Source: Elmis aenea
Taxonomy: Eukaryota > Arthropoda > Insecta > Coleoptera > Elmidae
Direction: 5' to 3'
Assembly: GCA_947652605.1 (NCBI GenBank)
Contig: OX393579.1
Span: forward strand, 51,032,970-51,096,969
DNA: 64,000 nt
A model generated the notes under the pieces. It made no database searches and had not been told where the DNA came from. It saw only the letters and a list, made by a program, of their open reading frames with translations. The translations under genes were made by a program, and so were the position numbers. Positions 12,493 to 23,437 of the stretch are shown one piece after another (the stretch's first letter is position 1; each line of letters opens with the position of its first letter).

Positions 12493-12568
12493 ATTTTGAC
12501 ATTTTCTTGTAGAAAATGTAATTATCTTTCAAAGTTATTAAGCATATTTATGTCTAAATGTAATATTG

Positions 12569-12992
12569 TTCCGGAGAAAAACACGAAAAACGAGGCCCTT
12601 GTAAAAACTGTTTTCCTTATGTTAACCGCCTAAAGTCGCATCGATTTAGTTAAACAACTTCTCAAATCATAGCGCTTTTGCAGGGGTTTGGTTTTTGACG
12701 TTTTTCTTCGGAACCGTTTAAGAGTTTTTCAAAAACCTTATACCATTTTACTTGCAAAGGATGCGCGAATGGGTAAATAGAAGAATTTCGATTTTATGTT
12801 TGACGGTTTCATGGCCAACGCGATCGCAATAATTACCATTATTATTCAACTTTTGGGTTTTTCTTCTATTTTTCCTAAGGAAATGGCCAGTGACACGGAT
12901 AACTCTGCAAAACATTTAGTTTTGATGTTCTTAATGCAATAAACACAGGCTGGATCAGATTCTAGCTACAACATATCGTGACCCTTCCTTGT
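12569..12992. mobile_element. Foldback element, family B, copy 2 (one arm plus loop)
   Basis: This stretch matches the loop and right arm of the element at 918-1634, including AAATGGCCAGTG, TTTTGATGTTCTT, and the end GTGACCCTTCCTTG. The left arm is almost entirely missing. Short A/G-rich sequence follows the end, as in copy 1. Confidence 0.7.
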
Positions 12993-13560
12993 CAGAAGAG
13001 AAAAGAAACAAAAAGAGAAAGAAAAAAGATGTAGCCAAAGACGAAGAACTTTAGATACTTGGGTTATTATGTTATATTAAACACTGCTTTAAATATTTTC
13101 TCCTAATTTTTAATACAACATTACATTGTCTATATCAAAATGCGAACCTTAAATTTATACCTTTCTTAGTGGAAGGGGGGCCCCGTTGTCTATTGCTTCC
13201 CCTGGGCCCGAATGTTCTGTGAACGGCCCTGTGTGTTGTTTATCCTTCACACCGAAAAGTTAGATAAGGTTATTAATAACGGATGTTTGTTTGTGTGCAT
13301 AATGGTGTTATTAACACCATTTTTGTTGGTGGTGATACCAGCGTAACTGTATTTAATGTTTTATTCATTTTTTGTTGTTAATCTATACCTTATCAAAAAA
13401 AAAGTAAAGTTGTGATTTAATTGTATAGTTTAATTAACACATGTGTTGATATAGCCAATTGAATAAGTGATGAAAATTCCATTAAAAAAACAACTGAATT
13501 TGTTTATATGTTTATTGTGTTATATTTGTTTTGTAAATAAACAAGGTTTCATTTGTTTCA
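12993..13560. other. AT-rich sequence without a recognised gene
   Basis: No gene or repeat was identified. A short GC-rich patch (GGGGGGCCCCGTTGTC) near 13175 is unexplained. Confidence 0.35.
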
Positions 13561-13561
13561 G

Positions 13562-13620
13562 AATAGAATCCTTCGTCCTTGAACTGACAACTCAATTCCG
13601 AAAATATCTCCTCTTCTAAG
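13562..13620 (+). other. Candidate non-coding exon (5' UTR type)
   Basis: A good acceptor-like sequence, TTTCATTTGTTTCAG, ends at 13561. A strong donor, CTAAG|GTGAGTG, begins at 13621. The 59 bp between them has a stop in every frame, so if it is an exon it is untranslated. It lies at the start of a GC-rich island. The Y-rich ATCTCCTCTTCTAAG before GTGAGT could alternatively be read as a recursive splice point. No transcript evidence is available here. Confidence 0.3.
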
Positions 13621-14100
13621 GTGAGTGTAGCAAATCGATCTAGTAGCCTTTTATGTCTGTGTCCACACAAGAAACGCAGGAAAGGCGAGTGCACGTTTCG
13701 AACGTCGGACGTCGGTCTGATTCCGATGCGATGGCTTTCGTTTTCCTTTAAAAACCCGACGACGATTCCCCGATGCGTGTTAAAAGTGAATTCCCAGCAG
13801 TTAAAGACTTACGAGCACAGATTACTCGGTGTTAATTGTCGTCTGTGTGAATGGAGATGTCCCGTGGCGTGTCGGCGCGCGTTGAGCGTAAGCGTGACGT
13901 CCCAGTTCGCGTGGCACGGAAACGCCGTGGGATCAGAGTCGGAAATGGGCAGACATCGGTTAGATTGGTACGCCACGCGCTCGCTACGTGTTGATACTAC
14001 ACTTGTTCTTGCACGGGCCCACGCCTGCTGTCTGCCAGTCTTACTGACTGATCCCCTACGGCTTCTTTGCTAGCTTCATTCTTATGGGAAATAGATTTGG
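13621..14100. promoter_or_regulatory. GC-rich island downstream of a donor-like site
   Basis: This CpG-rich, non-repetitive stretch includes CGAACGTCGGACGTCGG near 13699 and GGCGCGCGTTGAGCG at about 13874. An open frame of 150 codons (13621-14073) spans it but starts exactly at the putative donor, without an ATG at that point. It has no recognisable motif and probably reflects low stop-codon density in GC-rich DNA. A promoter or regulatory element is the more likely role. Confidence 0.35.
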
Positions 14101-14700
14101 CAATAGGATTTGTGTAATGCGCCACCGAATCGTAATAAATGACGACTGCTATTCGTGTTTTCGTTTATGATGTGGCTCCTGTTGACTCCTTTAGCGTTCA
14201 ATATAATTCAAAGCGTTTAGAAACGAACGATTAATTAAACGTAAAAATGATCACGTTGTGTAATTGCAACTACTGTTATTTTATATCGTTCGTTCACAAT
14301 CCAATATATATGGACTGTTAATTAGTTGGCATAAGTCCATTTTTGGAAAACAATAAGACGAAAAATAATTTATGTATAATTTAGTGTGAACTTTTTATTT
14401 CTAGACCATTTAAACTTTATATAAATATTTCCATGCTTTGACCAATTGAAAGTTCGTTGGTAAATGACATTGCCTAATTATTTATAATTAAAATGGTTCA
14501 AGGTCATTTCCCATAGTCGCATTAGACACTGGATAAGCTAAGGAGCAAAATTGTGCCATTTTACAATTGAATTGCTGGTTGCAAAAACAACGTAAGTCCA
14601 ATTTTCATGCAAAATGAGATTTCGATATTTTTGCCTGCCTTGGGAGTAAATCCATCAATTGGTTGTAAAAAAAAAAACAAGTCTGAAGACCTTTGTTGAA
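14101..14700. other. AT-rich sequence without a recognised gene
   Basis: No gene was identified. TTGCAAAAACAACGTAAGTCC at about 14579 resembles GTGCAAAAATAACCCAAGTCC at about 14739, suggesting one repeat family flanks the hairpin. Confidence 0.35.
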
Positions 14701-14936
14701 GTATGGACGGGAAAAAGTTTAAATGGAAACGAGTTGAGTGCAAAAATAACCCAAGTCCTGGAGTTTGGTTATTATTATGGTGCCTGTCCACGTGAGAGTA
14801 AACAACTCTCGATAGCAGCGTCGCCAAGGATACAGCCAATCGCGAGTTACTCTCAGGGGCTGTATCCTTGGCGAAGCTGCTATCGAGAGTAGTTTACTCT
14901 CACGTGGACAGGCACCATTACACTCAACTGTCCATA
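14701..14936. repeat. Near-perfect hairpin (58 of 60 bp paired)
   Basis: Arms 14778-14837 and 14858-14917 are inverted copies with only two mismatches, separated by a 20-nt loop. Both arms contain the E-box core in GTCCACGTGAGAG and the block GGATACAGCC. Weaker outer pairing continues with GTATGGAC at 14701 and its complement at 14929-14936, and GTTGAGTG near 14733 with its complement near 14920. The left flank contains two extra inserts. The arms are more GC-rich than the surroundings. Transcription would give a long stable hairpin RNA. It could equally be a young foldback element. Confidence 0.8.
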
Positions 14937-14940
14937 CATA

Positions 14941-15919
14941 TACAGGGTGTCCCAAATTCGAGTAAATGCATGGGGATCTCGCTTATCTTAAGAGCTACGA
15001 GGTCAGTTAAATTGGGCAAAGTTGCAAAATTAGATAATCATCAAATATCTGCAAAGAAAATGTTCATAGCTGTCTTAGTTCAAAAGTTATTCAAGAAAAA
15101 CTGAAAAGATTGATTTTCGTTTTTTTGCCCCATTTCCTAAATTTTTTAAGATATCGACAATCTGGAAGCACTTCTCCATGACAACTTCTTGCGCTTTATA
15201 TTTTGAGATTATATAGAATTTCCAACAACGTTTCGTCTCTTCAGAACCATCATCAACTTAATTTTTTTTAAATACGGCGAAAAACTTTTAATGTGATAGT
15301 CGGATAGCATTTTGTCTTAAAAAAATAATAAAAGAGGTTGACGGTTATTAATATTGGCATTTGTTGTAATTTCCAAGGCTTACTATTTAAAAATGTTACA
15401 ATTTTCTCTTAACTTCATCAAAATTTCTTAATAACTCGTAAATTACTGCAGATTGGTATAGGAAACGCTAATACAGATTGATGCAGAATTTAATTTTGTA
15501 TTAGAAAATGGAAAAAATATTTAGGCATTGTATTTGAAGGAAAAAAAAACAAGTTTTGCTACCGTTTTCTCTTCGAAAATGGCGGCGGTAGATAATATTA
15601 AACATCGCGATGAAAATCAAAGAAATTTCAAAAAAGTCCAAAAATCTAAAAAAAGACTACACTTAGGTATGGGGAATGCTATCAAAAGTCTCTCTCTTAA
15701 ATAACATGTTAAATCCAAATACGCAATAAAAAATAGACCATTGTATTTGAAATAAGAAAGTAGACGTCAACTTCCGGTATTTCCGGAAGTGTCGCCATCT
15801 TCAAAATACTTTTATTAAACAGATCAGATGCTATTATGGTCATAACCAAAATTTTAGATCAATATCCTTTTTCATTCATCATACATTTTTAATACCCGGT
15901 CCCAATCAATCACCCTGTA
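14941..15919. mobile_element. Composite foldback element(s)
   Basis: The left end TACAGGGTGTCCCAAATTCG is preceded by TA (14939-14940). The right end is CAATCACCCTGTA at 15919. Sequence just inside the two ends does not match beyond the tip, so this may be two different foldback relics joined, or one whose arms were replaced. The interior contains a hammerhead-like stretch on the minus strand (15205-15245) and non-coding AT-rich sequence. Confidence 0.5.
15205..15245 (-). ncRNA. Degenerate hammerhead-ribozyme-like motif
   Basis: On the minus strand the order is TTGATGA (consensus CUGANGA, first base changed), a short imperfect hairpin GGTTCT/AGAGAC, then GAAACGTT. The ACGT palindrome after GAA matches the very short stem III style of double hammerheads. 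Stem I pairing is poor, so it is unlikely to be active. It is probably a relic of the family seen at 33324 and 48057. Confidence 0.3.
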
Positions 15920-17534
15920 TGTATATTAACTTGAAATAAAGAAATGCTCAAAACTAAAATCACATTGATCGGAAAAACAGCCAAAGTTAATTAGTTATTA
16001 ATTGGTATAATTAAACGATTTAAAAAAATATAGAACTGAAATGGATCAATTTTAATAACACCTCAGTATTTTTTTTGTGAAACCTTAATACCTATAATTA
16101 AACAATTTTTTTATATTTTCAAAAGTTAGGTAAAATGGACTACGAGTTTATAAAGAAAACTTATAAGCGTAATGTAATTTGCAAAAAGTAAATATCTATT
16201 GAGGATAAACAATAGCTTTTTGTTTCTTGTTTTTATTTATAAACAAAAATTGTCTAAAAATGATCTATTTACAGCTTTTTTTGTCTATCGTAGTTTAGAA
16301 GGTACTTGTGTTTGAAGATGTTGTCTTTTAAAGTTTTTTTTAATCTTCGCAAAAATTTGGCAGTAGTGGTAATTTTTATTAATACCATGTGATTTCTTTC
16401 ATGGTTCTTTCCAACCTTGCTGTTTTAACCGAGTCTCTAACTCTGCTAATAGCACAGTTACCCATGTAATGTGGTAAATACTTGTCATGCATACAAAGAA
16501 AAGCTTTTAATCATTGGAAGATTTTTATTGCGCAAAAACTGAGCTTTAGGACTAACCTACTTAACATAATTTCATAATAAGTTTCTTATGTCCGACCCCC
16601 GACATCGGTATAATCGCAGTTACAAATTAAACCTTAAAAGCTCCATACCTTAATAGCATCTACCCTAATTAAGGTATCATGTGGTTTCCATAATCTGTCA
16701 CAGATTTTGAGGTTTGAGTAGGTACTGAAGGCAAGATTGGTTTCATAGCGGTTATAACCCAAAAAATGTCAGCATTTCTGCACTGCACCCACATTTGAAA
16801 AGCCATGATATTTATGTGTAGGATATTAATTTAGTTAAAATTAGTTTTTCGTGTGATTGGTAATGTAAATATTAAGAAGTTTACAGAAATTAGTCGAAGT
16901 AGTAGCAGAAGCTGTTGTGTAAGCAGTGTTGCAACTCATACAGTTTCAATTTGTGTTTACATATTTATACTTGGAATGTGTATAATATTTAAAGTACATA
17001 TAGTGATAATTGGAGCTAACTCATAACATGAATTTATTTAAAATTTTTGTTGTAAAAAGCTCTTGTTGTAATATATCGACAAAATATGAATTTATGTGCC
17101 TTTGAAATATATCTAAAGAATTATTTATTATGATTATAATCGTGATATTTTAAATTCATCCGAGCCCAAAATTTTGAGTCCACCTGTTTACATTTTTCAA
17201 CATTTTTAATCGCAGTTTATGAAGCTCTTCCTTTAAAATTTAGTTTTGTAGCAATAGAACGAGTATTTTTTTATATACTTAATTATAATATCTTACAGTA
17301 TAACGAAATACATTTTTAGTTTTGAGATTGCTGTAAAAAGATTAGATTTTGATAAATGACAATCACTCTTGACTATTTTTAAGCAATTTTAATAAAATTG
17401 GACTATGTAGCTATAAAAAAAAAGATAAATATTCATTTTCGGTTACTTTAAAAATTGCTGTTATTAAACTATTGGAAGTAGGCTATTCAAACACTTAAAC
17501 ATGTTCACTAATGTACTATTTAGACTTATACTAT
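15920..17534. other. AT-rich sequence without a recognised gene
   Basis: No gene or repeat end was identified across this 1.6-kb stretch. Confidence 0.4.
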
Positions 17535-18037
17535 CAAAATTGGCAGCGAGGCAACTTTCTTCGGGCCAGAACCCGCAGTTGGTACATCCTATGGAACAGC
17601 CAAGCGGTGTCTTAATGACATGAATACAGGGGCATAATGCTCATTGGAAAAAAGTTGGACAAGCCCATTTTAAGGTTATCCTGTCAATGGTCTTAAGAGA
17701 AAAGACAGAAGAAATGCTCAGAATGAGTAAAATAGACATCAGAGCAGCCACAGGACTTGTCACAGGATACTGTGGCCTAAACAAACACTTCTACATAATA
17801 GGGCCCTCAGACACACATAATATATGCAGAGGATGTGGTGAAGAAGAAGAAACTCCTCTTCACGTAATATACGTACCAGTGGATTCACACCCTATCGGTG
17901 TAGACTTCTAGGGATGGAGTTTTTCAAAAACACAGGACTTTTTTAAGGGGCTCTTACCAGAGGGTACAATAGACCAATAAGTCGCTGTATAGGAACCCGG
18001 AAGGGAACCACCTCCGCGGAAATAAATAAATAAATAA
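17535..18037 (+). pseudogene. C-terminal relic of a non-LTR retrotransposon (R1/Jockey-like)
   Basis: The frame at 17687-17911 reads KTEEMLRMSKIDIRAATGL then VTGYCGLNKHFYIIG, and ends with CRGCGEEEETPLHVI. This is the C-terminal region of Jockey/R1-type polyproteins, where a CxxC...H...C zinc-knuckle-like motif follows the RNase H domain. The final cysteine block is mutated (CECPALA in relatives, degraded here). The coding part is truncated at its 5' side near 17535, and the copy ends in an AAATAA repeat tail at about 18018-18037, the usual 3' end. Stops and frameshifts show it is dead. Confidence 0.75.
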
Positions 18038-18782
18038 TATCAAAACATTTATGTAACTCCCAACAATTAAATTAAAACATGTGCATTTTTTAAATATATG
18101 TTTATTATCATATAGTTGGAAAAATAAATATCTTAAAGCCAGTGTTTCACAGTTGATTCGACTTTGACTACAGAATAATTTCAGTGTTTATTTAACATTG
18201 AAGTGAAGACATCTTTTGCTTAAGATATTTTTTCTATTTTACGTTTTTAATAGTTCCTGGATAACGTAGGTGTGTTTAGTTTTATTCAAAATAATTACTA
18301 GTTATTAATTTTTAAGCAATATCACGCCAAATGCACCTGCAGCTCTCCCTAGAAATATTCACGAATTTTTTGAAAGCACTATTCTACATCATCTTAATAA
18401 TAACGTTGGCAGCACTAACCCAGTATCACGATTACCTCGCAGTGTATCATTTTTTTACGGATAAAAATAATCAAGACGTGTTGTACGATGTCGTGTTAAT
18501 TTTTATTTAACGTTACAACGTTGCATGATGCTCTATAATACCGCAAACAGGAACTTTGAATATTCAGAAATTACTTTGTACAGCTCGCTGTTGTTGATAT
18601 ATGAATATTAAACACGCCATGCTACCACTTTAAAAGAAGCTTACAAGTTAAATAGGTTAGCTTTGCTTTCTCGATCATTTTCAGTAACATGTTGTGTACC
18701 TTTCAAGATTTTATGTGTGGGTCGTCATTTCATTGGCTTAATAATTAATATAATGCCGAAAGTAAAGCTTTTTAACTCAATT
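18038..18782. other. AT-rich sequence without a recognised gene
   Basis: No gene or repeat was identified. Confidence 0.4.
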
Positions 18783-19286
18783 ATGAAGTTAGCATCAATG
18801 GATATGACCTTCCTCTATGTAGCTTCCAAATGTTGAGAATGATATACGGCGGACGAAAGGCGAAACACATGTGGGAACGAAGGACCGACCAAGAACTGAT
18901 GAAGATGTATGGACAGCCAATAATTACAAATATAAACGTACAAAGAAAAGGATGGCTGGAACACGTCCATACACCGACAGAAAGAGCAGCCAGGAGAGTG
19001 CTAGCAGGTGGCATGGAGGAAAGACGCAGAAGAGGAAGATCCAGGACTAAGTGGATGGAAGCGGTGGAGAGAGATCTGAAAAGACTGGGTATAAGAGATT
19101 CGAGACGGGAAGCAAGTGATAGAGAGAAATGGAGGAGGATTAGTGAGGAAGCCATGAGCCAACTGGGCATGGAGGAGGATCAGTGAGGAAGCCATGGGCC
19201 AACTAGGCCTGGAGGGCTAATTTTATTGTTTATGAAGGTACCATCGATAGAACCTGACCTTCCTCCATATAGCTTCCAAATTTTGA
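18783..19286 (+). pseudogene. C-terminal fragment of an RTE-like reverse transcriptase with flanking direct repeats
   Basis: A 118-codon frame at 18830-19186 reads LRMIYGGRKAKHMWERRTD and later GGMEERRRRGRSRTKW, then RDLKRLGIRDSRREASDREKW. This is the C-terminal tail typical of insect RTE-like retrotransposon proteins, often mis-annotated as host genes. Two imperfect direct repeats of about 54 bp flank it (18783-18836 and 19232-19286, about 80% alike, sharing CCTTCCTC and AGCTTCCAAA). A 41-bp tandem duplication closes the fragment (from about 19128 and 19170, GGAGGAGGAT(T/C)AGTGAGGAA). The polymerase core with its catalytic aspartates is absent. Confidence 0.7.
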
Positions 19287-20071
19287 ACTTTTTTATTACA
19301 AAAATAAAAGGTTTTAAGCCGAAGAAAATAATAGTCCTTTAATCTCTTCCTTAGTATTTTAATCTTTTTTTTTTCTTTTTAAATAGTTTAAGTGCTTTAA
19401 AGACATGGTGATCTAACGAAATGGAGCTAGATAAGTAGAGAGGATGGCAAAAATTTCCCCTGTGAATTAATTTATTTCTTCGGACGGCTGTTCCTCATGT
19501 TCCTATACTACTTGACATGTGATCTTCAGTTGGTTCTTGTAGAATTCAAATCCTTCTTCTCCTAACTTTAACAAGTGTTTAAAATTTGTGGTAACTGTAC
19601 GATACAGATGTTTTACTCTTAACTAATTCCTTCAATGATTGTGACGGATTATGTTCTGTTTTGTTCATCTCTTTTACTGGTTTTGTGAAATGTGCTTTAT
19701 CGTCATGTACGTAAAATTGGAGGAACCCATACCTCAAATACATATCGGATTGCCCAAAATGGGCACGAATTGAGGCAAATTAAGCTTCCAACTTGATGTC
19801 TTGTAGAGACCCACAGTTATTGTCAACATTTATTAGTTATTGAGAATAAATGTCAATCTTGGGGCTTCATTTCAAAAAAAAAGAGCAAAAGATCGTACTT
19901 CAATTTTTTTTTTATTCTTAAAAGTCTTTGTGGGGTCCTTAAACCGACGCTGGAGGGAACCACCTGATCTGACGATTATATTGTTTATCCAGCATAAATT
20001 TTACTATTTGGGCATGAGTTTGCACAAACCGAATCGTTGTATTTAAGGTATGGGTTTGATGACGCTAATTA
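19287..20071. other. AT-rich sequence without a recognised gene
   Basis: No gene or repeat end was identified. Confidence 0.4.
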
Positions 20072-20264
20072 CATGGGCGTCCGCAGAAAATTATCCAGGG
20101 GGGGCTAAGCTTCCAGACCAAATTCTGCAGAACTGATTCCATCAGGAATGCATTAAACTGTTAACGATTTTTTTAACTTGACCCTCTTTCATTTGGTCAT
20201 TAATGGAGTACTCGATTCCAGGGAGGGCAAGTGTCCGGTTTGCCCTCCCCTTTGGACGCCCATG
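20072..20264. mobile_element. Short TIR element with CATGGGCGTCC ends
   Basis: CATGGGCGTCCGCAG at the left pairs with TTTGGACGCCCATG at the right. Just inside, a GGGGGGGC run faces GCCCTCCCC. The left end resembles the element at 22912 (CGTACGCAGAAAA then GGGGGGG), so the two may be related hAT-type MITEs. It is non-coding. Confidence 0.6.
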
Positions 20265-21064
20265 CGCACATATGATCTTTAAATCAACTCTAACCCTTTC
20301 GGAAACTCGGTCTTTCACTTTTGGGCTTAACAATAATTTATTGTCACATACATTTCAATTAATTTTTGATGAAGTAGAAAGAGCAAGCATTTTCAGATTT
20401 GTAGTTTTAAAGAATAAGCCTTACGATCGTCCCCGGATGCATAATCAATTAAAAAATTTAAATACCTACGCGTCTCTGCACGTAAAACTTTGTGCTTCTA
20501 GTTAAAAATGTGTGATTGCTTTTCCGGCCAAATTTGCCATCGTCCCACCTGACTTTGGCGGTTAACATCAAATCAAACGAAATTTCCTTATAATAATAAA
20601 ACGGGTACTTCCCGATCTAAATTAAATCACCACTTGTGGGCTTGTCGATTTTCACGATCAAAACTTGATTCACAAGAAATTACTGACGATAGTAAACTCC
20701 CATTATAATAATAGCCAAGACAACTTATTGCCTCATAACATGCAAGAACATTTACTCGCATTGAACGGTAACTTGCTTTCTTTCGACTTTACTGATTCAA
20801 CTAATGGCGAATGCAGAAGCAAAGCCGTTATTATTGAGGGAATAAAGATGTTTGCTGTTTTCTCAGCGAATATAAGTTTATTATACCGTGAGTTAACTCT
20901 GAAAGTAAAAGAGATAAATTCGATTTTCTACAAAGAAAGGAGTAAAGAAGTAGAGAAAAATTCATAGATTCATTTAAAAAAATTCATTTTATGAAGCTCA
21001 TAAAATAAATCAACTCTCTGTCTGTCTGTATTCAAGTTCAAGATGTTTTAAATAATGTTTGGTA
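20265..21064. other. AT-rich sequence without a recognised gene
   Basis: A 100-codon frame (20665-20967) begins at a non-ATG codon and has no recognisable motif. About one such frame is expected by chance in a window of this size and composition. Confidence 0.4.
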
Positions 21065-21433
21065 TACCGGGTGTAAACAAAGTGTGGTACATCCCCTTTT
21101 TTATCTTTAGTTTTGACTCTAGGTTTAGATTAATGAAATTTTAGACATATGATGTGTGCAAAAAACCGGTTTATTTAAGTACATGCACACAATTGTTTCA
21201 CTTCCGGTTTCGCCGGAAATGACCCCCACTTTGTTATTTTAAATGGAACACGATGTATATTTACATTTTTGAAAAGAGGAAACGATTTTTGATACAACCG
21301 GAAGTGAAACCATTCTGTGCATGTGCTCAAAAAACCAGGTTTCTTGCACATATTATAATTCTAAAATTTCATTTATCTAATATCAAAACTAAAGAAAAAA
21401 AGGGGGTGTACCACACTTCATTTACACCCTGTA
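21065..21433. mobile_element. Foldback element, family E, with TA target duplication
   Basis: TACCGGGTGTAAACAAAGTG at the left faces ACTTCATTTACACCCTGTA at the right, and TA flanks both sides (21063-21064 and 21434-21435). The arms match nearly to the centre, including CACTTCCGGTTTCGCC near 21199 and AACCGGAAGTG near 21297. The centre contains a TATGGAACAC-like tip, GGAACACGATGTA, near 21245, possibly a fossil of another MITE end. Confidence 0.8.
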
Positions 21434-21785
21434 TATTATTATAAAACACAGGTTATAATGAATATGTTTTATTTTGTATTATGTAGCTATGGACGCTTTA
21501 ACTTTAGCAGGATTTTTGACGATTTTAAATTTTGGATCTGAGCCAAATGAAGGTACAAAAACGCTAGTTCAAAAATTTTATCGTTCTCAGATCTTTTCTT
21601 CCTCGTCAGATGACATGTCCTTCTAGCAGGGCGGGTACAAGAGTATCTGACGCCCTTAGGCAAAGAAAATTAAGGCTCCCCTATACGTGTAAAATTTTTT
21701 TGGGGATTTACCCAAACGTCGAGCAGCAAATGAACAAATTTTAACGCAAATAATATCTTTATGGATAATTAAACATTTTACTATT
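21434..21785. other. AT-rich sequence; possible hAT end near 21629
   Basis: CAGGGCGGGTACAAGAG at 21629, followed by GACGCCCTTAGGCAAAG, resembles a hAT-type end. It could be the partner of the inverted remnant at 23340-23437, but the match is too weak to join them. No gene is present. Confidence 0.3.
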
Positions 21786-22104
21786 AATAATTAACACTAA
21801 TACATCTTCTTTTCTTCTTCTTAATCGGTTCCTCTTGTACCTTTTGAAGTCGAGGTATGCTTTTCTATTTCTGTATTAAGTTTCTCCACTCCTGCCTATC
21901 GTTAGCTAATTGTGGCACATCTCTCCAGTTGCCTCCTTTTTTTTTCTAGTCTCTGCCTCACTTTTTTCCATTTTATTCTTGGTCTTCCTCTATTTCTTTT
22001 TCCCTCCATCTTCATTTTCCATCCTATTTTCGCGTATCTACTTTCTGGCATGCGTAGTAGATGTCCAAGCCGTCTTAATTGATTCGTCTCCACCTATTTC
22101 TTAA
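21786..22104 (-). pseudogene. 3' part of an RTE-like retrotransposon (minus strand)
   Basis: The minus-strand frame reads VETNQLRRLGHLLRMPESRY, then KMEGKRNRGRPRIKW and ERCATIS. In another frame it continues LANDRQEWRNLIQK. This is the C-terminal tail of the same RTE-like protein class as at 18783 and 30500. The matching upstream segment is not on this strand but on the + strand at 22110-22205, so the element is internally inverted at about 22105. Confidence 0.7.
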
Positions 22105-22109
22105 TATCT

Positions 22110-22205
22110 GTTACACTAAAACAGAAACAAAGAATACATGTACAGGAAATGAGATTTTTGAGAAGAATAGAGGGATGTAGACTGATCGATAAAATCAGTA
22201 AGAAA
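22110..22205 (+). pseudogene. Inverted 5' part of the same RTE-like retrotransposon
   Basis: The + strand reads KQRIHVQEMRFLRRIEGC then DKISKKNIRN, the block that normally lies just before the VETNQLRRLGHLLRMPESRY block. It is head-to-head with that block. An inversion at the 5' side of a retrotransposed copy is the known outcome of twin priming. A later local inversion is an alternative. Confidence 0.6.
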
Positions 22206-22911
22206 AATATTCGAAATAACTAATACATTTGTATACATAATACTGTTTCTTTTTTAACTTTTACTGGTTGTATAGCAAAGAAAAATTACATCTTAAAAAA
22301 TTTTTTTTTCGGGCTTTTGCTTTGACGAAGTTTTGAATTAATTGATCTTTATCGATTGTAGATGCAAATTTCATGCTCTGTAGATAAATTATTCCTAGAC
22401 CAATTTCTAATACATCGTAAAGCGAGTGTACGTTTTTTTAATTTTAATTTTGAAAAACTCCTTTCTGAACTTGCTACCGATACCGGCAATGTCGAAAAAA
22501 TTCTCAGAACACATTTGGAACAATATTTTCTAAATTATTTTTGCATATAATCTAAAAACAGTTTTAATATAAAAGTGTATTCTGGATCTGGAAGTCACCT
22601 TGCTATTATTTTTAATTCGCTACATAAACATGTTCCGTCAATATCTCTAAAAAAAGTCCAATGTCAAACATTTTTTTAACATTTCTGCTGAAGTAATAAT
22701 TTGTGATTCATCTATCTAATTTAAAAAAAAAACTAACTTTAAATAATTGTAGACATAAGCCTGAATTTTCATTAACAGATACAGCTGCCTTATCAAAAAT
22801 TACAAAAAAAAGGCTACCTTAATTTTGTGTTTAAAATTGCATCGTCATCTCCTACACCAACATTTTATTTCAAAGTTGAACTCTTGTTCAAAATTAGGTG
22901 TTACACCTTAG
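22206..22911. other. AT-rich sequence without a recognised gene
   Basis: The short frame at 22362-22550 has no known motif. No repeat was identified. Confidence 0.35.
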
Positions 22912-23286
22912 CAGTGGCGTACGCAGAAAAATATTTCAGGGGGGGATATTGTTTTCATTTGCAAAAATAATACTGACTAATTTTAAACGGGGCATGGTAA
23001 TGGTAAAACTAGAAAATAACCTAGGGGGCTAGAGACACAAAGTGAATTACAGGAAAGAGATGCGGGGCGCTCAGGGGGTAGCCCTCCGGTAACAGCGCCC
23101 TGGGCAAAATTTTTCTAATTTTCACACGTACCCAAAAATAGCATTAATTGGTAAAATATACAAACATATTATATATTTTATATGTAATTTATGTGTTTGG
23201 AAATGCGGTAATTATAATTTTAGTCCTTTTCAAATTTTCGGGTGGAAGGATATATCCCACTAATTTCCCCCTTCTGTACGCCATTG
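22912..23286. mobile_element. hAT-like MITE with CAGTGGCGTACG ends
   Basis: CAGTGGCGTACGCAG at the left faces CTGTACGCCATTG at the right, with G-run/C-run sequence just inside (GGGGGGG and CCCCC). CAGTGGCGTA-type ends are common to non-autonomous hAT elements, and a larger relative with CAGTGGCGTAGC ends lies at 56061. I cannot show a convincing 8-bp duplication here. Confidence 0.6.
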
Positions 23287-23339
23287 CATTAGACCTTAAA
23301 GATGTTTTCTGCATCTGTTAACATTTTTTCAAATTCATT

Positions 23340-23437
23340 TCGTACTTTTAATGAGTAAGGGTGGCGCCCCCGTATCTTGGCGCCCCTAGGCAGTTGCCTA
23401 GAGTCGCCTAATAGTAAAACTGCCTCTGCCTCTTGGC
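23340..23437. mobile_element. End remnant of another hAT-like element
   Basis: Read on the minus strand it begins CAGAGGCAGTTTTACTATTA and continues with the palindrome CTAGGCAACTGCCTAG and GGCGCCAAG, a layout common to hAT-like ends. No intact partner was found. The region at 21629 is a weak candidate. Confidence 0.35.

Noticed and set aside
13621..14073. 150-codon frame as a gene
   Set aside because: It begins at the GTGAGT donor-like site rather than a good start, lies in GC-rich DNA with few stops, and shows no motif.
14561..15104. Overlapping frames on both strands
   Set aside because: They mirror each other across the hairpin and foldback arms and are by-products of the inverted repeats.
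20665..20967. 100-codon frame as a gene
   Set aside because: It lacks an ATG at the start, has no motif, and about one such frame is expected by chance.
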